DNA of 64,000 nt. It comes from Aestuariimicrobium soli. Lineage in GTDB: Bacteria > Actinomycetota > Actinomycetes > Propionibacteriales > Propionibacteriaceae. A program made the position numbers and the translations under genes. The stretch's first letter is position 1. Every line of letters begins with the position of its first letter. The stretch lies in NCBI RefSeq assembly GCF_051192575.1, contig NZ_JBPJSQ010000006.1, positions 496,001 to 560,000 on the forward strand, in the 5' to 3' direction. The notes below the pieces were generated by a model. The model saw nothing but the letters and a program-made list of their open reading frames with translations. It had not been told where the DNA came from and ran no database searches. Shown in pieces: positions 16,732 through 25,628 of the stretch.

Positions 16732-17214
16732 TCATAGTGGCCCCAGGGTCTTCTCGACGGCGGCCTCCAGCTCAAGCGTCTCCAGCACGGTGAGGAGTTG
16801 CCGTTCCTCGTATCTGAAGTGGTTCTCCATCAGTGCGCCGATGCCCTCGAGGTGACGATCGAGCTCGTCGGCAGGGGCGGCGCGGTCCACCGCCACGGCC
16901 AGCTCGTTGAGCAGGTAGTCGATCATGGAGTGGTCGCGTTCGAGCGAGCGTAGGACGGGCGCGAGGTGCGGATGAGCGGCCTCGATGGCGGGGAACAGCG
17001 AGCGGTCTTCCCCTCGATGGTGGGCATCGAGCGCGGTGCAGAATCCGTGGCAGTACAGCAGCAGGTCACGGGCTGGGCTCGTTGCTGCTTCTCCGGCATG
17101 CACGGCCTCGCGCGTGACGCGCAAGGCCTCGCGGAGGCGTGAGTGAACGCGACGCAGTTCATGGCTCCAAGCGATCAGCCTTGTCGTCTCGCGGTCAGAC
17201 CGTCTTCTGGTCAC
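16732..17214 (-). CDS. hemerythrin HHE domain protein
   Basis: 160 residues, all-helical. Iron-ligand motifs are seen in order: HGFCTALDAHHRGEDRSLFPAI (H-HxxxE), LERDHSMIDYLL, and MENHFRYEERQLL. This matches the actinobacterial hemerythrin-like HHE family, which binds a di-iron centre for O2/NO sensing or iron handling. The GTG at 17214 overlaps the upstream stop as GTGA, so translation is coupled to the YchJ-like gene. The nearby VIT1-type iron/manganese transporter gene is on the other strand. Exact role unknown. Confidence 0.85.
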   Translation of the reverse strand: MTRRRSDRETTRLIAWSHELRRVHSRLREALRVTREAVHAGEAATSPARDLLLYCHGFCTALDAHHRGEDRSLFPAIEAAHPHLAPVLRSLERDHSMIDYLLNELAVAVDRAAPADELDRHLEGIGALMENHFRYEERQLLTVLETLELEAAVEKTLGPL

Positions 17215-17600
17215 GTGGCCGGTTCCTCGACCACGTAGAACCAACGCCCACCCTCCCGGACGAACCGCGACCGCTCGTGTTGCACCCCAATGTCAGGCGA
17301 CCCCGGCACCAGGTAGGTCGCGCGGAACTCCACGATGCCGCCGCTGTCGTCCGCCCCGCCCGCCACAGTGTCGATGATCTGCAGTCCGCGCCACGTGGGG
17401 TTGTCGGTCAGATCGAGGGAGTCCGGACGAGTCGACGGGTGCCACGAGGCCAGCAGCCACTCCGCGTCACCCGCCTTGAAGGCGGCGAATCGGGAGCGCA
17501 TCAGCGCCTCGGCGGTCGGGGGCCCGTCGTCATCCACTCCCCCAGTCTCACTGAACCGGGCCGACCCGCCCGCCGGCTCACCTACATTTCCTGCACTCAC
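17211..17600 (-). CDS. YchJ-like (UPF0225) protein lacking the SEC-C motif
   Basis: Up to 129 residues. The NTF2-like core is clear: PPTAEALMRSRFAAFKAGDAEWLLASWHPSTRP, WRGLQI, VEFRATY, HERSRFVREGGRWFYV. Family members normally begin with a Cys-rich SEC-C zinc motif directly before this core; here that position holds an acidic, Cys-free leader. The start is uncertain: GTG 17600 (used here) or GTG 17537, the latter with a GGGGGAG directly abutting it. Either start gives a version without the zinc motif. Coupled by GTGA to the hemerythrin gene. Confidence 0.78.
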   Translation of the reverse strand: MSAGNVGEPAGGSARFSETGGVDDDGPPTAEALMRSRFAAFKAGDAEWLLASWHPSTRPDSLDLTDNPTWRGLQIIDTVAGGADDSGGIVEFRATYLVPGSPDIGVQHERSRFVREGGRWFYVVEEPAT

Positions 17601-17757
17601 GCACCATTCGCAGCCGATGGGGCCACCTGGACCTGCATTTTGTGCCCGGGATGCACCACCTGCAGGCTGACTCGTCCACGGTTGCCCCTTCCACAGCGAC
17701 AGTTCAGACCGGCACCCACCATCCCGACCTCACCACCACCCGTGCGAAGCTGACACC

Positions 17758-18543
17758 ATGACCGAGCCGCAGACTTCGTCCACCCAAGGTCCCAAGCAGG
17801 CGCACTCCCGCGAGCGCGCCGAGGTCGACGCAGCCATCCATCACCTGCACGAACCGCACGACACCGGGTCGGTGGGTCAGCGGCTGAACTGGCTCCGGGC
17901 CGGCGTGCTGGGCGCCAACGACGGCATCGTCTCGGTGGCCGGCGTCGTGGTCGGCGTCGCGGCCGCCGCCCCCCACAACACCACGGCCATCGCGACCGCT
18001 GGCCTGGCCGCCCTGGTTGCGGGTGCGTTCTCGATGGCCGGCGGCGAGTACGTGTCGGTGTCGACCCAGCGGGACACCGAGCAGGCGCTCATCGCCAAGG
18101 AGATCCGCGAGCTGCGTGAGATGCCCGACGAGGAACTGGCGGAGCTCGCCGGCATGTATCGCGAGCGCGGCCTGTCGGAGCAGTTGGCCCAGCAGGTCGC
18201 CGAGGAACTCACCGCCCACGACGCCCTGGCCGCGCACGCCGAGGTCGAACTGGGCATCGACCCCGAGGAGCTGACCAGCCCGTGGTTGGCGGCGTTCTCG
18301 TCGTTCGTGGCCTTCACCGTGGGAGCGCTGATTCCGTTCCTGATGGTGCTGCTGCCGTGGGGCAACGCCATCGTGAACACCGCCGTGGCCGTCGTGATCG
18401 GGCTGTTCCTCACCGGCTGGATCAGCGCCACGCTCGGCCAGGCCCCGGTCGCGCGGGCGGTCGTCCGCAACGTGGTGATGGGGTCGGTGACGATGGCCGC
18501 GACCTACGGCATCGGCCTGCTGTTCGGCGTCGTCACCTCCTGA
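17758..18543 (+). CDS. VIT1/CCC1 family Fe2+/Mn2+ transporter
   Basis: 261 residues. The family signature is present: RAGVLGANDGIVSVAGVVVG (TM1), GAFSMAGGEYVSVSTQRDTE (TM2 with the GEYVS motif), then a charged metal-binding helical insert rich in Glu (residues ~110-165), and three C-terminal membrane segments ending in YGIGLLFGVVTS. Five membrane spans in total. Such proteins move ferrous iron or manganese out of the cytoplasm. The N-terminus has a 40-residue polar leader containing HHLHEPH. No clear Shine-Dalgarno at the ATG 17758. Confidence 0.93.
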   Translation: MTEPQTSSTQGPKQAHSRERAEVDAAIHHLHEPHDTGSVGQRLNWLRAGVLGANDGIVSVAGVVVGVAAAAPHNTTAIATAGLAALVAGAFSMAGGEYVSVSTQRDTEQALIAKEIRELREMPDEELAELAGMYRERGLSEQLAQQVAEELTAHDALAAHAEVELGIDPEELTSPWLAAFSSFVAFTVGALIPFLMVLLPWGNAIVNTAVAVVIGLFLTGWISATLGQAPVARAVVRNVVMGSVTMAATYGIGLLFGVVTS

Positions 18544-18652
18544 CCCGCACCCAGCGCAGGGGGGTCCTCGCCCTACCTCCCTCAGCGGACGATCCCCTGC
18601 GAGAATTCAGGGGAGCGAGCGTTCAGGGAAGCCCTGATCAGGAGGAGAAACC

Positions 18653-18976
18653 ATGGCAGACAAGGTCACCGCCGGCCGCGACGTTCTCGGCGAGTTCGCG
18701 CCCACCTTCGCGACGCTCAACGACGACGTGCTCTTCGGGCAGGTCTGGGCGCGCGAGGAGCAGTTGTCGGCCCGCGATCGCAGCATCGTCACCGTCACGG
18801 CCCTGATGGCCAGTGGTGTGCTCGATTCGTCCCTCAAGCATCACATCCAGCGCGCGAAGGCCAATGGGGTCACCGGCGACGAGTTGGCCGAGGTGCTCAC
18901 CCACGCGGCCTTCTACGCCGGGTGGCCCAAGGCGTGGGCGGCGTTCCGCCTCGCCAAGGAGGTTTACGAGGGCTGA
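18653..18976 (+). CDS. carboxymuconolactone decarboxylase/AhpD-like small protein
   Basis: 107 residues with the helical CMD fold: LNDDVLFGQVWAREEQLSARDRSIVTVTALMASG, then LKHHIQRAKANGVTGDELAEVLTHAAFYAGWPKAW. This is the gamma-carboxymuconolactone decarboxylase-like branch; the CxxC of peroxidase-type AhpD proteins is absent, so it is not a disulphide reductase. Start 18653 has a strong AGGAGG; a small hairpin (TCAGGG-AAG-CCCTGA, about 18623-18637) ends just upstream and could affect access to it. The 3' end overlaps the convergent YczE-type gene by 13 bp. Confidence 0.88.
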   Translation: MADKVTAGRDVLGEFAPTFATLNDDVLFGQVWAREEQLSARDRSIVTVTALMASGVLDSSLKHHIQRAKANGVTGDELAEVLTHAAFYAGWPKAWAAFRLAKEVYEG

Positions 18977-19653
18977 CCCGCACAAGCAGCGGTCGCAGCC
19001 TCCCTGCCACCTCGGTCGACGCTCACGTCGACCGTCGCCCACGGCAGCATCGCGTGCACCAACGGACCGATCGCCAGCGCGTACACGACCGTCCCCACGC
19101 CGACCGCCCCACCGAGCACCCACCCGAGCGCCAACACGGCCACCTCCAGTGACGTTCGGACGAGCCGGACCGATCGTCCGGTGCGCCGCACCAGTCCGGT
19201 CATCAGCCCATCGCGGGGCCCGGGGCCGAGCTGCGACCCGATGTACAGGGCCCCGGCGAGTCCGTTCAGCACGACGCCGCCGGCGAGCATCAGCCCTCGT
19301 CCGACCCACCCGGAGGGCTCGACCAACACCGCGAGCGAGGCGTCGGTGGCGAGCCCGATCACCACCACGTTCGCGACCGTGCCGAGCCCCGGAATCTGGC
19401 GCAGGGGAATCCACCCGAGCAGCACCAGGGCGCCGACGATGATCACCACCGTGCCGAATGACAAGGGCAGTTGCGCCGCGAGCCCGGAATGCAGCACGTC
19501 CCAGGGGTCGAGCCCCAGCGAGCCGCGGATCATCATCGCCATCGAGAAGCCGTAGAGCGCCAGCCCGATCATCAGCTGCACCAGTCGGCGGGCCAATCGG
19601 GGGGCGCGCAGTTGCTCCAGCGGGGTCAGGTGGGCGAGCTCGGTCTTGGTCAC
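18964..19653 (-). CDS. YczE/YyaS-type membrane protein
   Basis: 229 residues with five or six membrane segments. It has the hallmark MMIRGSLGLDPWDVLHSGL near residue 45 and a second LGPGPRDGLMTGL near 140 of the YczE family. These proteins are commonly encoded next to a MocR-type regulator, as here (divergent, 62-bp gap). Substrate unknown; a vitamin- or amino-related compound has been proposed from linkage only. The start is GTG 19653 with GAGGGG close upstream. Confidence 0.85.
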   Translation of the reverse strand: MTKTELAHLTPLEQLRAPRLARRLVQLMIGLALYGFSMAMMIRGSLGLDPWDVLHSGLAAQLPLSFGTVVIIVGALVLLGWIPLRQIPGLGTVANVVVIGLATDASLAVLVEPSGWVGRGLMLAGGVVLNGLAGALYIGSQLGPGPRDGLMTGLVRRTGRSVRLVRTSLEVAVLALGWVLGGAVGVGTVVYALAIGPLVHAMLPWATVDVSVDRGGREAATAACAGQPS

Positions 19654-19672
19654 CCCTCAAGAGTGCGACCAG

Positions 19673-19697
19673 ATTGGCCTTCCCCGAAAGAGCCAAT
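19673..19697. promoter_or_regulatory. candidate MocR operator between divergent yczE-like and mocR-like genes
   Basis: Inverted repeat ATTGGC (19673-19678) and GCCAAT (19692-19697), spaced 13 bp, in the middle of the 62-bp divergent gap, where a MocR regulator would control both genes. CCAG/CTGG flanks extend the symmetry. Confidence 0.5.
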
Positions 19698-19715
19698 TGC
19701 GCAACACTGGACTGC

Positions 19716-21164
19716 ATGGGACCCCTCATCAGTGCCCACCGGGTGGCCGATCTGCTCGGAGACTTCGAACGCAACCCCGCCTATCGCGGCGTCGCGCGGG
19801 GCATCGAACTGCTGATCGGCGAGGGCCGCATCGCCCCGTCGACCCGGCTGCCCGGCGAACGCGAGCTCGCGGACGCCCTCGGACTGAGCCGCACCACCAT
19901 CACCCGCGCCTACGCGCACCTGCGCGATTCCGGCTTCGCGACGGCGCGCCAGGGGTCGGGTCACTACACCCGCATTCCGGGCGGCCGCGCCCGCCTGCTC
20001 GACCGTGCGCTCACGCCCCGCGCCGTGCTGGCGGACGACCTGATCGACCTCACCTGCGCGGCCACCTCGGCACCCCCGGGGCTCGCCGAGGCCTACCAGC
20101 GCGCCGCCGCAGCCCTGCCGCCCTACCTGTCGGCCCAGGGCTACTACCCCGCCGGTCTGCCCGATCTGCAGGCCGCCATCGCCGACACCTACAACGAGCG
20201 GGGACTGGCCACTCGTCCCGAACAGATCATGGTCACCCCGGGAGCCCTGGCGGCCACCGCCATCGTCGCCCACGCGCTCACCCGCGCCGGCGAGCGGGTG
20301 CTGGTCGAGGCCCCCGTCTACCCGAACGCCACCCAGGCGCTGGGGCTGCGCGGCGCCCGGCTGGTCGCCGCCGAGGTCGACCCCGACCACTGGGACCTCG
20401 ACGTCGTCGCCTCCCGCCTGCGCCGCGACACGCCGCGCCTCGCCTACCTGATCCCCGACTTCCAGAACCCCACCGGCCTGCTGATGGACGAGCGCCAGCG
20501 CTCCGACTACGCGGGTCTGCTCGCGCGCCACCGCACCACGGCGGTGGTGGACGAGGCCCATCAGGCGCTCGCCCTCGACGGCCAACCGATGCCGGCGCCG
20601 TTCGCGGCCTTCTCGCCGACCGCGCTGACGGTGGGGTCCGCGAGCAAGTCGGTCTGGGGCGGGCTGCGGCTGGGCTGGATTCGGGTTCCCGACCGCGACA
20701 GCTTCGACGCGATGATGTCGGCGCGGGTCAGCCTCGACCTGGGCGCACCGGTGCTCGAACAACTGGTGCTGCTCGAGATTCTGCGCGACCCCGACCTGCG
20801 AGCGGCCATCACCGAGGCCCACCGGGAGCGACTCCACGAGCAACGCGGGGCCCTGGTCTCGGCCCTCACCGAACGCCTGCCCGACTGGGAGTTCCGCGTG
20901 CCGGGCGGCGGCCTCGCGCTGTGGTGCCGACTGCCGCGCCCGGTGGCCCTCGACCTGGTGGACGAGAGCGAACGCCGCGGCGTGCTGGTGTCGCCGGGTC
21001 CGCTGTTCTCGGTGGACGGCGGGCTGAGTTCCTACGTGCGCATTCCCTGGATCAGGCCCGCCGAGCAGCTACGGCAGGCGGTCGACCGGCTGGACGAGGC
21101 ATGGCAGCAGGTCGAATCGGGGCGCTCGGTGGGGTCGCCCCGGCAGAGGGTGCTGATCGCCTGA
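19716..21164 (+). CDS. MocR-family regulator (GntR DNA-binding domain fused to aminotransferase fold)
   Basis: 482 residues. Residues ~20-90 are a winged-helix GntR domain (RLPGERELADALGLSRTTITRAYAHL, DSGFATARQGSGHY). The rest is a fold-type I aminotransferase domain, with the PLP-region motifs YLIPDFQNPTG and the Schiff-base lysine in VGSASKSVWGGLRLGW. MocR regulators use bound PLP, often with a ligand, to activate or repress a divergent gene, here the YczE-type transporter. Translation appears to start at ATG 19716 without a clear Shine-Dalgarno. A long imperfect palindrome ending in a short T-run lies downstream. Confidence 0.93.
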   Translation: MGPLISAHRVADLLGDFERNPAYRGVARGIELLIGEGRIAPSTRLPGERELADALGLSRTTITRAYAHLRDSGFATARQGSGHYTRIPGGRARLLDRALTPRAVLADDLIDLTCAATSAPPGLAEAYQRAAAALPPYLSAQGYYPAGLPDLQAAIADTYNERGLATRPEQIMVTPGALAATAIVAHALTRAGERVLVEAPVYPNATQALGLRGARLVAAEVDPDHWDLDVVASRLRRDTPRLAYLIPDFQNPTGLLMDERQRSDYAGLLARHRTTAVVDEAHQALALDGQPMPAPFAAFSPTALTVGSASKSVWGGLRLGWIRVPDRDSFDAMMSARVSLDLGAPVLEQLVLLEILRDPDLRAAITEAHRERLHEQRGALVSALTERLPDWEFRVPGGGLALWCRLPRPVALDLVDESERRGVLVSPGPLFSVDGGLSSYVRIPWIRPAEQLRQAVDRLDEAWQQVESGRSVGSPRQRVLIA

Positions 21165-21219
21165 GGGTGTGGGCCGCTGCGTCTGAGTTGGGCTGGCTCG
21201 GTCGGTTCGGCCGTCCGGC

Positions 21220-21295
21220 GTGGGAAATGCGCGCCCGAAACGCCGTTCGTCGCCCGTGTGGGGAACGAACCCCGTTTCAGACGCGCATTTCCCAC
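21220..21295. repeat. 76-nt intergenic imperfect palindrome (member 3 of 5)
   Basis: Two 31-nt arms (21220-21250, 21265-21295) with a 14-nt loop match without gaps at 27 of 31 positions. The outer 14 bp (GTGGGAAATGCGCG) are perfect. Two mismatches would be G-U pairs in a minus-strand RNA, and two adjacent ones form a CC/CC internal loop. ACTTTT follows on the plus strand, so it may also terminate mocR transcription. The rest of the 318-bp gap before iclR carries the promoter described separately. Confidence 0.85.
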
Positions 21296-21389
21296 ACTTT
21301 TCGCCGCGCCCCGGCGCCAGCGCCACCCCGCTCCCCCGCTCGGAGCCGCTCGGCATGCGCCGTTCCGGGCATACCCCTGACAAGAGTTC

Positions 21390-21441
21390 CTAGATTCTGC
21401 ACGGCAACCTCTTGCCCATGCGCCCTCCGCATACTAGATTC
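21390..21441 (+). promoter_or_regulatory. promoter and possible operator of the IclR-ABC-oxidoreductase operon
   Basis: -35 TTGCCC (21412-21417), 17 bp, -10 TAGATT (21435-21440). The octamer CTAGATTC occurs twice in direct orientation (21390-21397 and 21434-21441), 44 bp or about four helical turns apart, the second copy covering the -10. This would suit an IclR-type autoregulator. Confidence 0.5.
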
Positions 21442-21482
21442 CAGATCACGCGCAGAGCAGCGCACAGAGAAGGAGCGGCGGA

Positions 21483-22349
21483 GTGGCCGATCACGACACC
21501 CCCCCACGGGCTGGGCGGGGGCAACGGGCAAACCGGATAGACCAGGCAGCCCCAGCAACCGAATCAGCCCCAGCAACCCAGACCTCCCCAGCAACCCAGG
21601 ACCCTCAGGTGCAGTCCCTGGCCAAGGGCATGGAGATCCTGCGCGTGCTCACCGAGGCCGACGGCCCCGTCACCGCCACCGAACTCGCCCGCCGCACCGA
21701 CATGCACCAGAGCTCGGCCTCCCGGGTGCTGCAGACCCTCACCACCGCCGGCTACGTGCGCAAGACCACCCACGGATTTCTCCCCGACTACGGCGTGCTC
21801 AGCCTTGCCCAGTCGGTCACCAAGTTTCCGCTGGTCGTGCGCCTGCAGCGCACCATCGAGCTGATCGCCGACGAGCACCCTGGCTACCAGGTGAACCTCG
21901 CCATGCTCTTCCGCGGCGAGATCACCTACCTGTGCCGCGCCCGTGCCGGCCAGCACGCCGTCACCGCGTGGGGCTTCCCGCTGCACGTCTCGTCCGCGGC
22001 CCTGCGCGCCCTCGTCGACCTGCCGCGCGACGAGGCCATCACCGCCCTGCGCGAGTCCCGCCGCCGGTGGGGCTGGAACCGCACCAACGAGGCCGTTCCC
22101 GCCACCGAGGACGAGGTGCTCGGCTGGGCCACCGCCCATGTCGAACATGACGTGCTCGTGCTCGACGGCTGGCACGAGAACTCCGTGTCGGGGGCGATTC
22201 CGATCAACTCCGGCGAAGTCCACCCGACCGTTCTCGCCATCTCAGGCGACCGACCCCACGCCACTCCCACCGAGCTGGCCTTCCTGCTCCACGATGCCCG
22301 CCGTCGCGTCGAGGCACTGCTCACCACCACCCCGAAAGGTCAACGATGA
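21483..22349 (+). CDS. IclR-family transcriptional regulator
   Basis: 288 residues. A Pro/Ala/Thr/Gln-rich leader with a degenerate PATxxxPATQ repeat (residues ~20-42) precedes the IclR winged helix (SLAKGMEILRVLTEADGPVTATELARRTDMHQSSASRVLQTL). The C-terminal ligand-binding GAF-like domain follows (HPGYQVNLAMLFRGEITYLCR, SSAALRALVDLP, GAIPINSG). The GTG at 21483 has AAGGAG upstream. The stop overlaps the next start (ATGA), so it is the first gene of a five-gene operon and likely senses the imported substrate or a breakdown product. Confidence 0.92.
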   Translation: MADHDTPPRAGRGQRANRIDQAAPATESAPATQTSPATQDPQVQSLAKGMEILRVLTEADGPVTATELARRTDMHQSSASRVLQTLTTAGYVRKTTHGFLPDYGVLSLAQSVTKFPLVVRLQRTIELIADEHPGYQVNLAMLFRGEITYLCRARAGQHAVTAWGFPLHVSSAALRALVDLPRDEAITALRESRRRWGWNRTNEAVPATEDEVLGWATAHVEHDVLVLDGWHENSVSGAIPINSGEVHPTVLAISGDRPHATPTELAFLLHDARRRVEALLTTTPKGQR

Positions 22350-23707
22350 TCACCACCAATCCCGTCCTGCCCGATCCCGCCAAGCTGACGACCCTCTCCC
22401 GCCGCACCCTGCTCGCGGGCATCGGGGCCACCGCGGCCGCCACCGCGCTGGCGGCGTGCTCGTCCGATGAGACGCCCGCCTCGACGGACGGCAAGCTGTC
22501 GGGCTCCATCAACGTGTGGGGTGGCGTGCCGCCCGAGAACGGCCCCCAGGAACTGGTGGACGCGTTCATGAAGGCCAACCCTGGCACGACCGTCACGTAC
22601 ACCCGCTTCGTGAACGACGACCAGGGCAACCTGAAGCTCGACACGGGCCTGCAGGGTGGCAGCGACATCGACGTGTTCACCACCTACTCCATGCCCCTGC
22701 TGGCGCAGCGCGTCGGCGCCGGGCTGGCGGCCGACCTGAGCGACAAGATCGCCGGGGTGAAGGAGTTCGCCCCCTACGCCGCCAACGCCGACCCGGTGCA
22801 GAACTTCACCCACGACGGCAAGGTCTACGGCATTCCCGCGCAGACCAGCCCCACCACGGTGCTCGCCAACCTCGACATGTTCGAGAAGGCCGGCATCACC
22901 CCGCCCGAGTCGTGGTCCTTCGACGAGTACCGCGACGTCGCCAAGAAGCTCAGCCAAGGCAACGTCAAGGGCTCGTTCAACGCTCCGCCCTCGGCCCGCG
23001 CCACGCTGGGGCCCGACGCCTACTACGCGGCCGACGGCAAGTCGTCCAACTTCCGCAACGAGGCCTTCCGGCAGGAGATCCAGCGCAACCTCGACATGTC
23101 GAACGAGGGTTCGGCGATGGACATGAAGACGATCCTCGCCGAGAAGCTGCAGGTCTACACGCAGGGGCCGTTCCTGCAGGGTCGCGTCGGCATGATCACC
23201 AGCCAGCTGTTCCTGGTGCGCTACATCTCGAACCTCAAGGAGTTCCCGCACGACTTCAAGACGATCGCGCTGCCCCAGCCCGGCCCGTCGGCCTCCGACG
23301 ACGGCTGGAACACCGGCGCCGTCGGCGACATCCTGTCGGTCAACTCCAAGAGCAAGAACCCCGATCTGGCCTGGGCGCTGATCGAGTTCTGGATGAAGAA
23401 CGCAGCCAAGTACATGACCAAGGGCGGGCGCCTGCCCTCCCTGGCCGGCGACGAGACCCCCGACTCGCTGCTCGGGCAGCTGCTGGGTGCCGATGCCGAG
23501 AAGATCTACGACGTCGCCAGCTTCAAGAAGATGCTGTTCGAGCGCAAGAACAAGATCATCGTCGACACCAAGTTCGCCGCCGCCGCGCAGATCACCCAGA
23601 TCATGACCCAGCTCTCGCAGGAGGTGCTGCTGGGCACTCGTCCGGTCGACTCCTACATCGACGAGCTGGCCAAGCAGGCCGACGCGGCCATCGGCAAGGC
23701 GAGCTGA
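22346..23707 (+). CDS. ABC transporter solute-binding lipoprotein (carbohydrate type, family 1)
   Basis: 453 residues. The N-terminal signal has a twin-Arg pair (SRRTLLAGIG) and a lipobox LAAC with Cys38, so the mature protein is a lipoprotein, possibly Tat-exported. The mature part is a family 1 extracellular solute-binding protein (INVWGGVPPENGPQELVDAF, KVYGIPAQTSPTTVLANLDMFEKAGI, GGRLPSL), the group that binds oligosaccharides, polyols or glycosides for MalFG-type importers. Overlaps IclR by ATGA, with AAAGG upstream. Ligand not identifiable from sequence. Confidence 0.93.
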   Translation: MITTNPVLPDPAKLTTLSRRTLLAGIGATAAATALAACSSDETPASTDGKLSGSINVWGGVPPENGPQELVDAFMKANPGTTVTYTRFVNDDQGNLKLDTGLQGGSDIDVFTTYSMPLLAQRVGAGLAADLSDKIAGVKEFAPYAANADPVQNFTHDGKVYGIPAQTSPTTVLANLDMFEKAGITPPESWSFDEYRDVAKKLSQGNVKGSFNAPPSARATLGPDAYYAADGKSSNFRNEAFRQEIQRNLDMSNEGSAMDMKTILAEKLQVYTQGPFLQGRVGMITSQLFLVRYISNLKEFPHDFKTIALPQPGPSASDDGWNTGAVGDILSVNSKSKNPDLAWALIEFWMKNAAKYMTKGGRLPSLAGDETPDSLLGQLLGADAEKIYDVASFKKMLFERKNKIIVDTKFAAAAQITQIMTQLSQEVLLGTRPVDSYIDELAKQADAAIGKAS

Positions 23708-23711
23708 GCCG

Positions 23712-24710
23712 ATGACGGCACCCGTCACCATCGCGGACGACGCCCCCGCCGACCTCACGCCCGAGCCCACCGGGCGTCGCGGCCGGGGTGGCCGGGGCGG
23801 CGCCCGCGGGCAGCGGTCGCACCTCGGCCCGGGTGGGGTCTCCACCCGGGCGGGGTGGTACTTCCTGATGCCCAACCTGCTCGGCTACATCGGCTTCACC
23901 GCCGTGCCGGTGCTGTTCGCCATCGGGATCGCGTTCACCTCGTGGAACGTGGTCTCGGGGCTGGGCGGCATCAAGCCCGTAGGGTTGGAGAACTTCACCG
24001 ACCTGCTCTCGAGCCAGCAGTTCTGGAGCGCCGTCGGCCGCACCCTCTATTACGGCGGGGTGAGCGTGCCGCTCACCCTCATCCTGGGGTTGCTGCTGGC
24101 GTTGGCGCTGAACTCCGACGTGGTCGGACGAGGTCCGCTGCGGCTGGTGTTCTTCATGCCCACCATCGCCAACCAGATCGCCGTCGGGTTCGTGTGGTTG
24201 CTGATGCTGCACCCGACCAGCGGCCTGGTGAATGTCGCCCTGCAGGCGCTGGGCTGGTCGGAACCGCCGGCGTGGTTGACCTCGCAGTCGACGGTGATTC
24301 CCGCGCTGATCATCATTCACGTGTGGGGTGGGGTCGGGTTCCAGGCGTTGATCCTGGTGGCCGCGCTGCAGTCGGTGCCGAGCGAGTTGTACGAGGCCGC
24401 CCAGCTCGACGGCGCCAATGCGTGGCGCCGATTCTGGACGATCACTGTGCCCGCGCTGATGCCCACGATCACGTTCCTGCTGATCAACGCGCTGATCGGG
24501 CAGTCGCAGGGGTTCGGGTTGATCGCGTTCCTCACCCAGGGCGGGCCGGGGGCGGCATCGACGACCCTGCCGTACCTGATGTACCAGAACGGCTTCCAGT
24601 TCTACCGCTTCGGCTATGCGGCCGCCATCGGCCTGTTGAGCTTCGTCGGCGTGGCCGTGCTGGCCGGCTCCTTCTGGCGGTTCCAGCGTGACAAGGGGAT
24701 GGCGTCGTGA
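23712..24710 (+). CDS. ABC sugar transporter permease, MalF/UgpA type
   Basis: 332 residues, six main membrane segments after a basic, Gly/Arg-rich leader (residues ~18-38). The coupling-helix EAA motif is ELYEAAQLDGANAWRRFWTITVP near residue 225. It forms the inner-membrane channel with the permease encoded next. Starts 4 bp after the binding-protein stop; its TGA overlaps the next GTG start. Confidence 0.95.
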   Translation: MTAPVTIADDAPADLTPEPTGRRGRGGRGGARGQRSHLGPGGVSTRAGWYFLMPNLLGYIGFTAVPVLFAIGIAFTSWNVVSGLGGIKPVGLENFTDLLSSQQFWSAVGRTLYYGGVSVPLTLILGLLLALALNSDVVGRGPLRLVFFMPTIANQIAVGFVWLLMLHPTSGLVNVALQALGWSEPPAWLTSQSTVIPALIIIHVWGGVGFQALILVAALQSVPSELYEAAQLDGANAWRRFWTITVPALMPTITFLLINALIGQSQGFGLIAFLTQGGPGAASTTLPYLMYQNGFQFYRFGYAAAIGLLSFVGVAVLAGSFWRFQRDKGMAS

Positions 24711-25618
24711 GTGTCTCGTCCAAGGTGATGCCCGAGTCGTCCGTGGCTCGGAACGATGACGTGGTCTGGCACACGCCCCGGCGCAATCGTCCGGCGGCGC
24801 GGGTGCGGCGCTACGTGTTCAGTGCGCTGCTGTGGGCGCTGGGGCTGCTGTTCCTGGTGCCGTTCGCGTGGATGGTGTCGAGTTCGCTGAAGACCAATCT
24901 GGAGGTCTTCCAGATTCCGGTGCAGTGGATTCCGAAGGACCCGCAGTGGTCGAACTACGTCGAGGTGTGGACGGGGTCGAAGTCGATCGCCCGCTACTTC
25001 CTCAACTCGACCATCGTGGCCGCGGTCAGTGTCGTCGGCGACGTGCTCACCGCCTCAATGGCCGGCTACGCGTTCGCTCGGCTGTCGTTCAAGGGGCGCG
25101 ACAAGGCGTTCCTGATCTACCTGGCGACCACCATCATTCCGTTCCAGTTGCTGCTGATCCCCCGGTTCATGCTGTTCCGTCAGCTGGGGCTCTACAACAC
25201 GCTGTGGGCGCTGATCCTGCCGGGCATCTTCACGGTCTTCGGCACGTTCCTGCTGCGGCAGTTCTTCGTCGGGGTGCCGTCGGAGCTCGGCGAGGCGGCC
25301 CGCATCGACGGTGCCGGCGAATGGCGCGTGTTCTGGAGCGTCTACCTGCCGTTGGCGAGGCCGATCCTCGCGGCGCTGGCGATCATCCAGTTCGTGGGCT
25401 CGTGGAACAACTACGAGTCGCCGCTGATCATGCTGTCGACCGACAAGCACTACACGCTGCCCCTGGGGTTGACGCAATTCGTCGACGCCGACGGCGGCCT
25501 TTCTGCCGGTCTCGCGATGGCGGCCTCCGTGTCGTCCGTGCTGCCGGTGTTCCTGGTGTTCCTGGTCTTCCAGCGCCAGTTCGTTGATTCGATGGTCCAT
25601 GCGGGCCTGCGAGGGTGA
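24707..25618 (+). CDS. ABC sugar transporter permease, MalG/UgpE type
   Basis: 303 residues, six membrane segments. EAA motif ELGEAARIDGAGEWRVFWSVYLP at about residue 200, and the MalG-type C-terminus FQRQFVDSMVHAGLRG. Coupled to the preceding permease by GTGA. No nucleotide-binding ATPase is encoded in the operon, so the complex must borrow a shared ATPase of the MsiK type from elsewhere, as is usual in actinobacteria. Confidence 0.95.
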   Translation: MSVSSKVMPESSVARNDDVVWHTPRRNRPAARVRRYVFSALLWALGLLFLVPFAWMVSSSLKTNLEVFQIPVQWIPKDPQWSNYVEVWTGSKSIARYFLNSTIVAAVSVVGDVLTASMAGYAFARLSFKGRDKAFLIYLATTIIPFQLLLIPRFMLFRQLGLYNTLWALILPGIFTVFGTFLLRQFFVGVPSELGEAARIDGAGEWRVFWSVYLPLARPILAALAIIQFVGSWNNYESPLIMLSTDKHYTLPLGLTQFVDADGGLSAGLAMAASVSSVLPVFLVFLVFQRQFVDSMVHAGLRG

Positions 25619-25628
25619 GGGTTGTCTG

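Noticed and set aside
16554..17214. tRNA-Ala as an integration site of a mobile element
   Set aside because: No integrase, no second copy of the tRNA 3' end and core-like genes follow.
21220..21295. Ordinary Rho-independent terminator only
   Set aside because: A T-run follows, but the 31-nt arms with internal loops match four other elements that have no T-run, so terminator function alone does not explain it.
19646..22150. 834-codon plus-strand open frame across the MocR and IclR genes
   Set aside because: Runs through two real genes in another frame; Arg/Pro/Gly-rich without domains.
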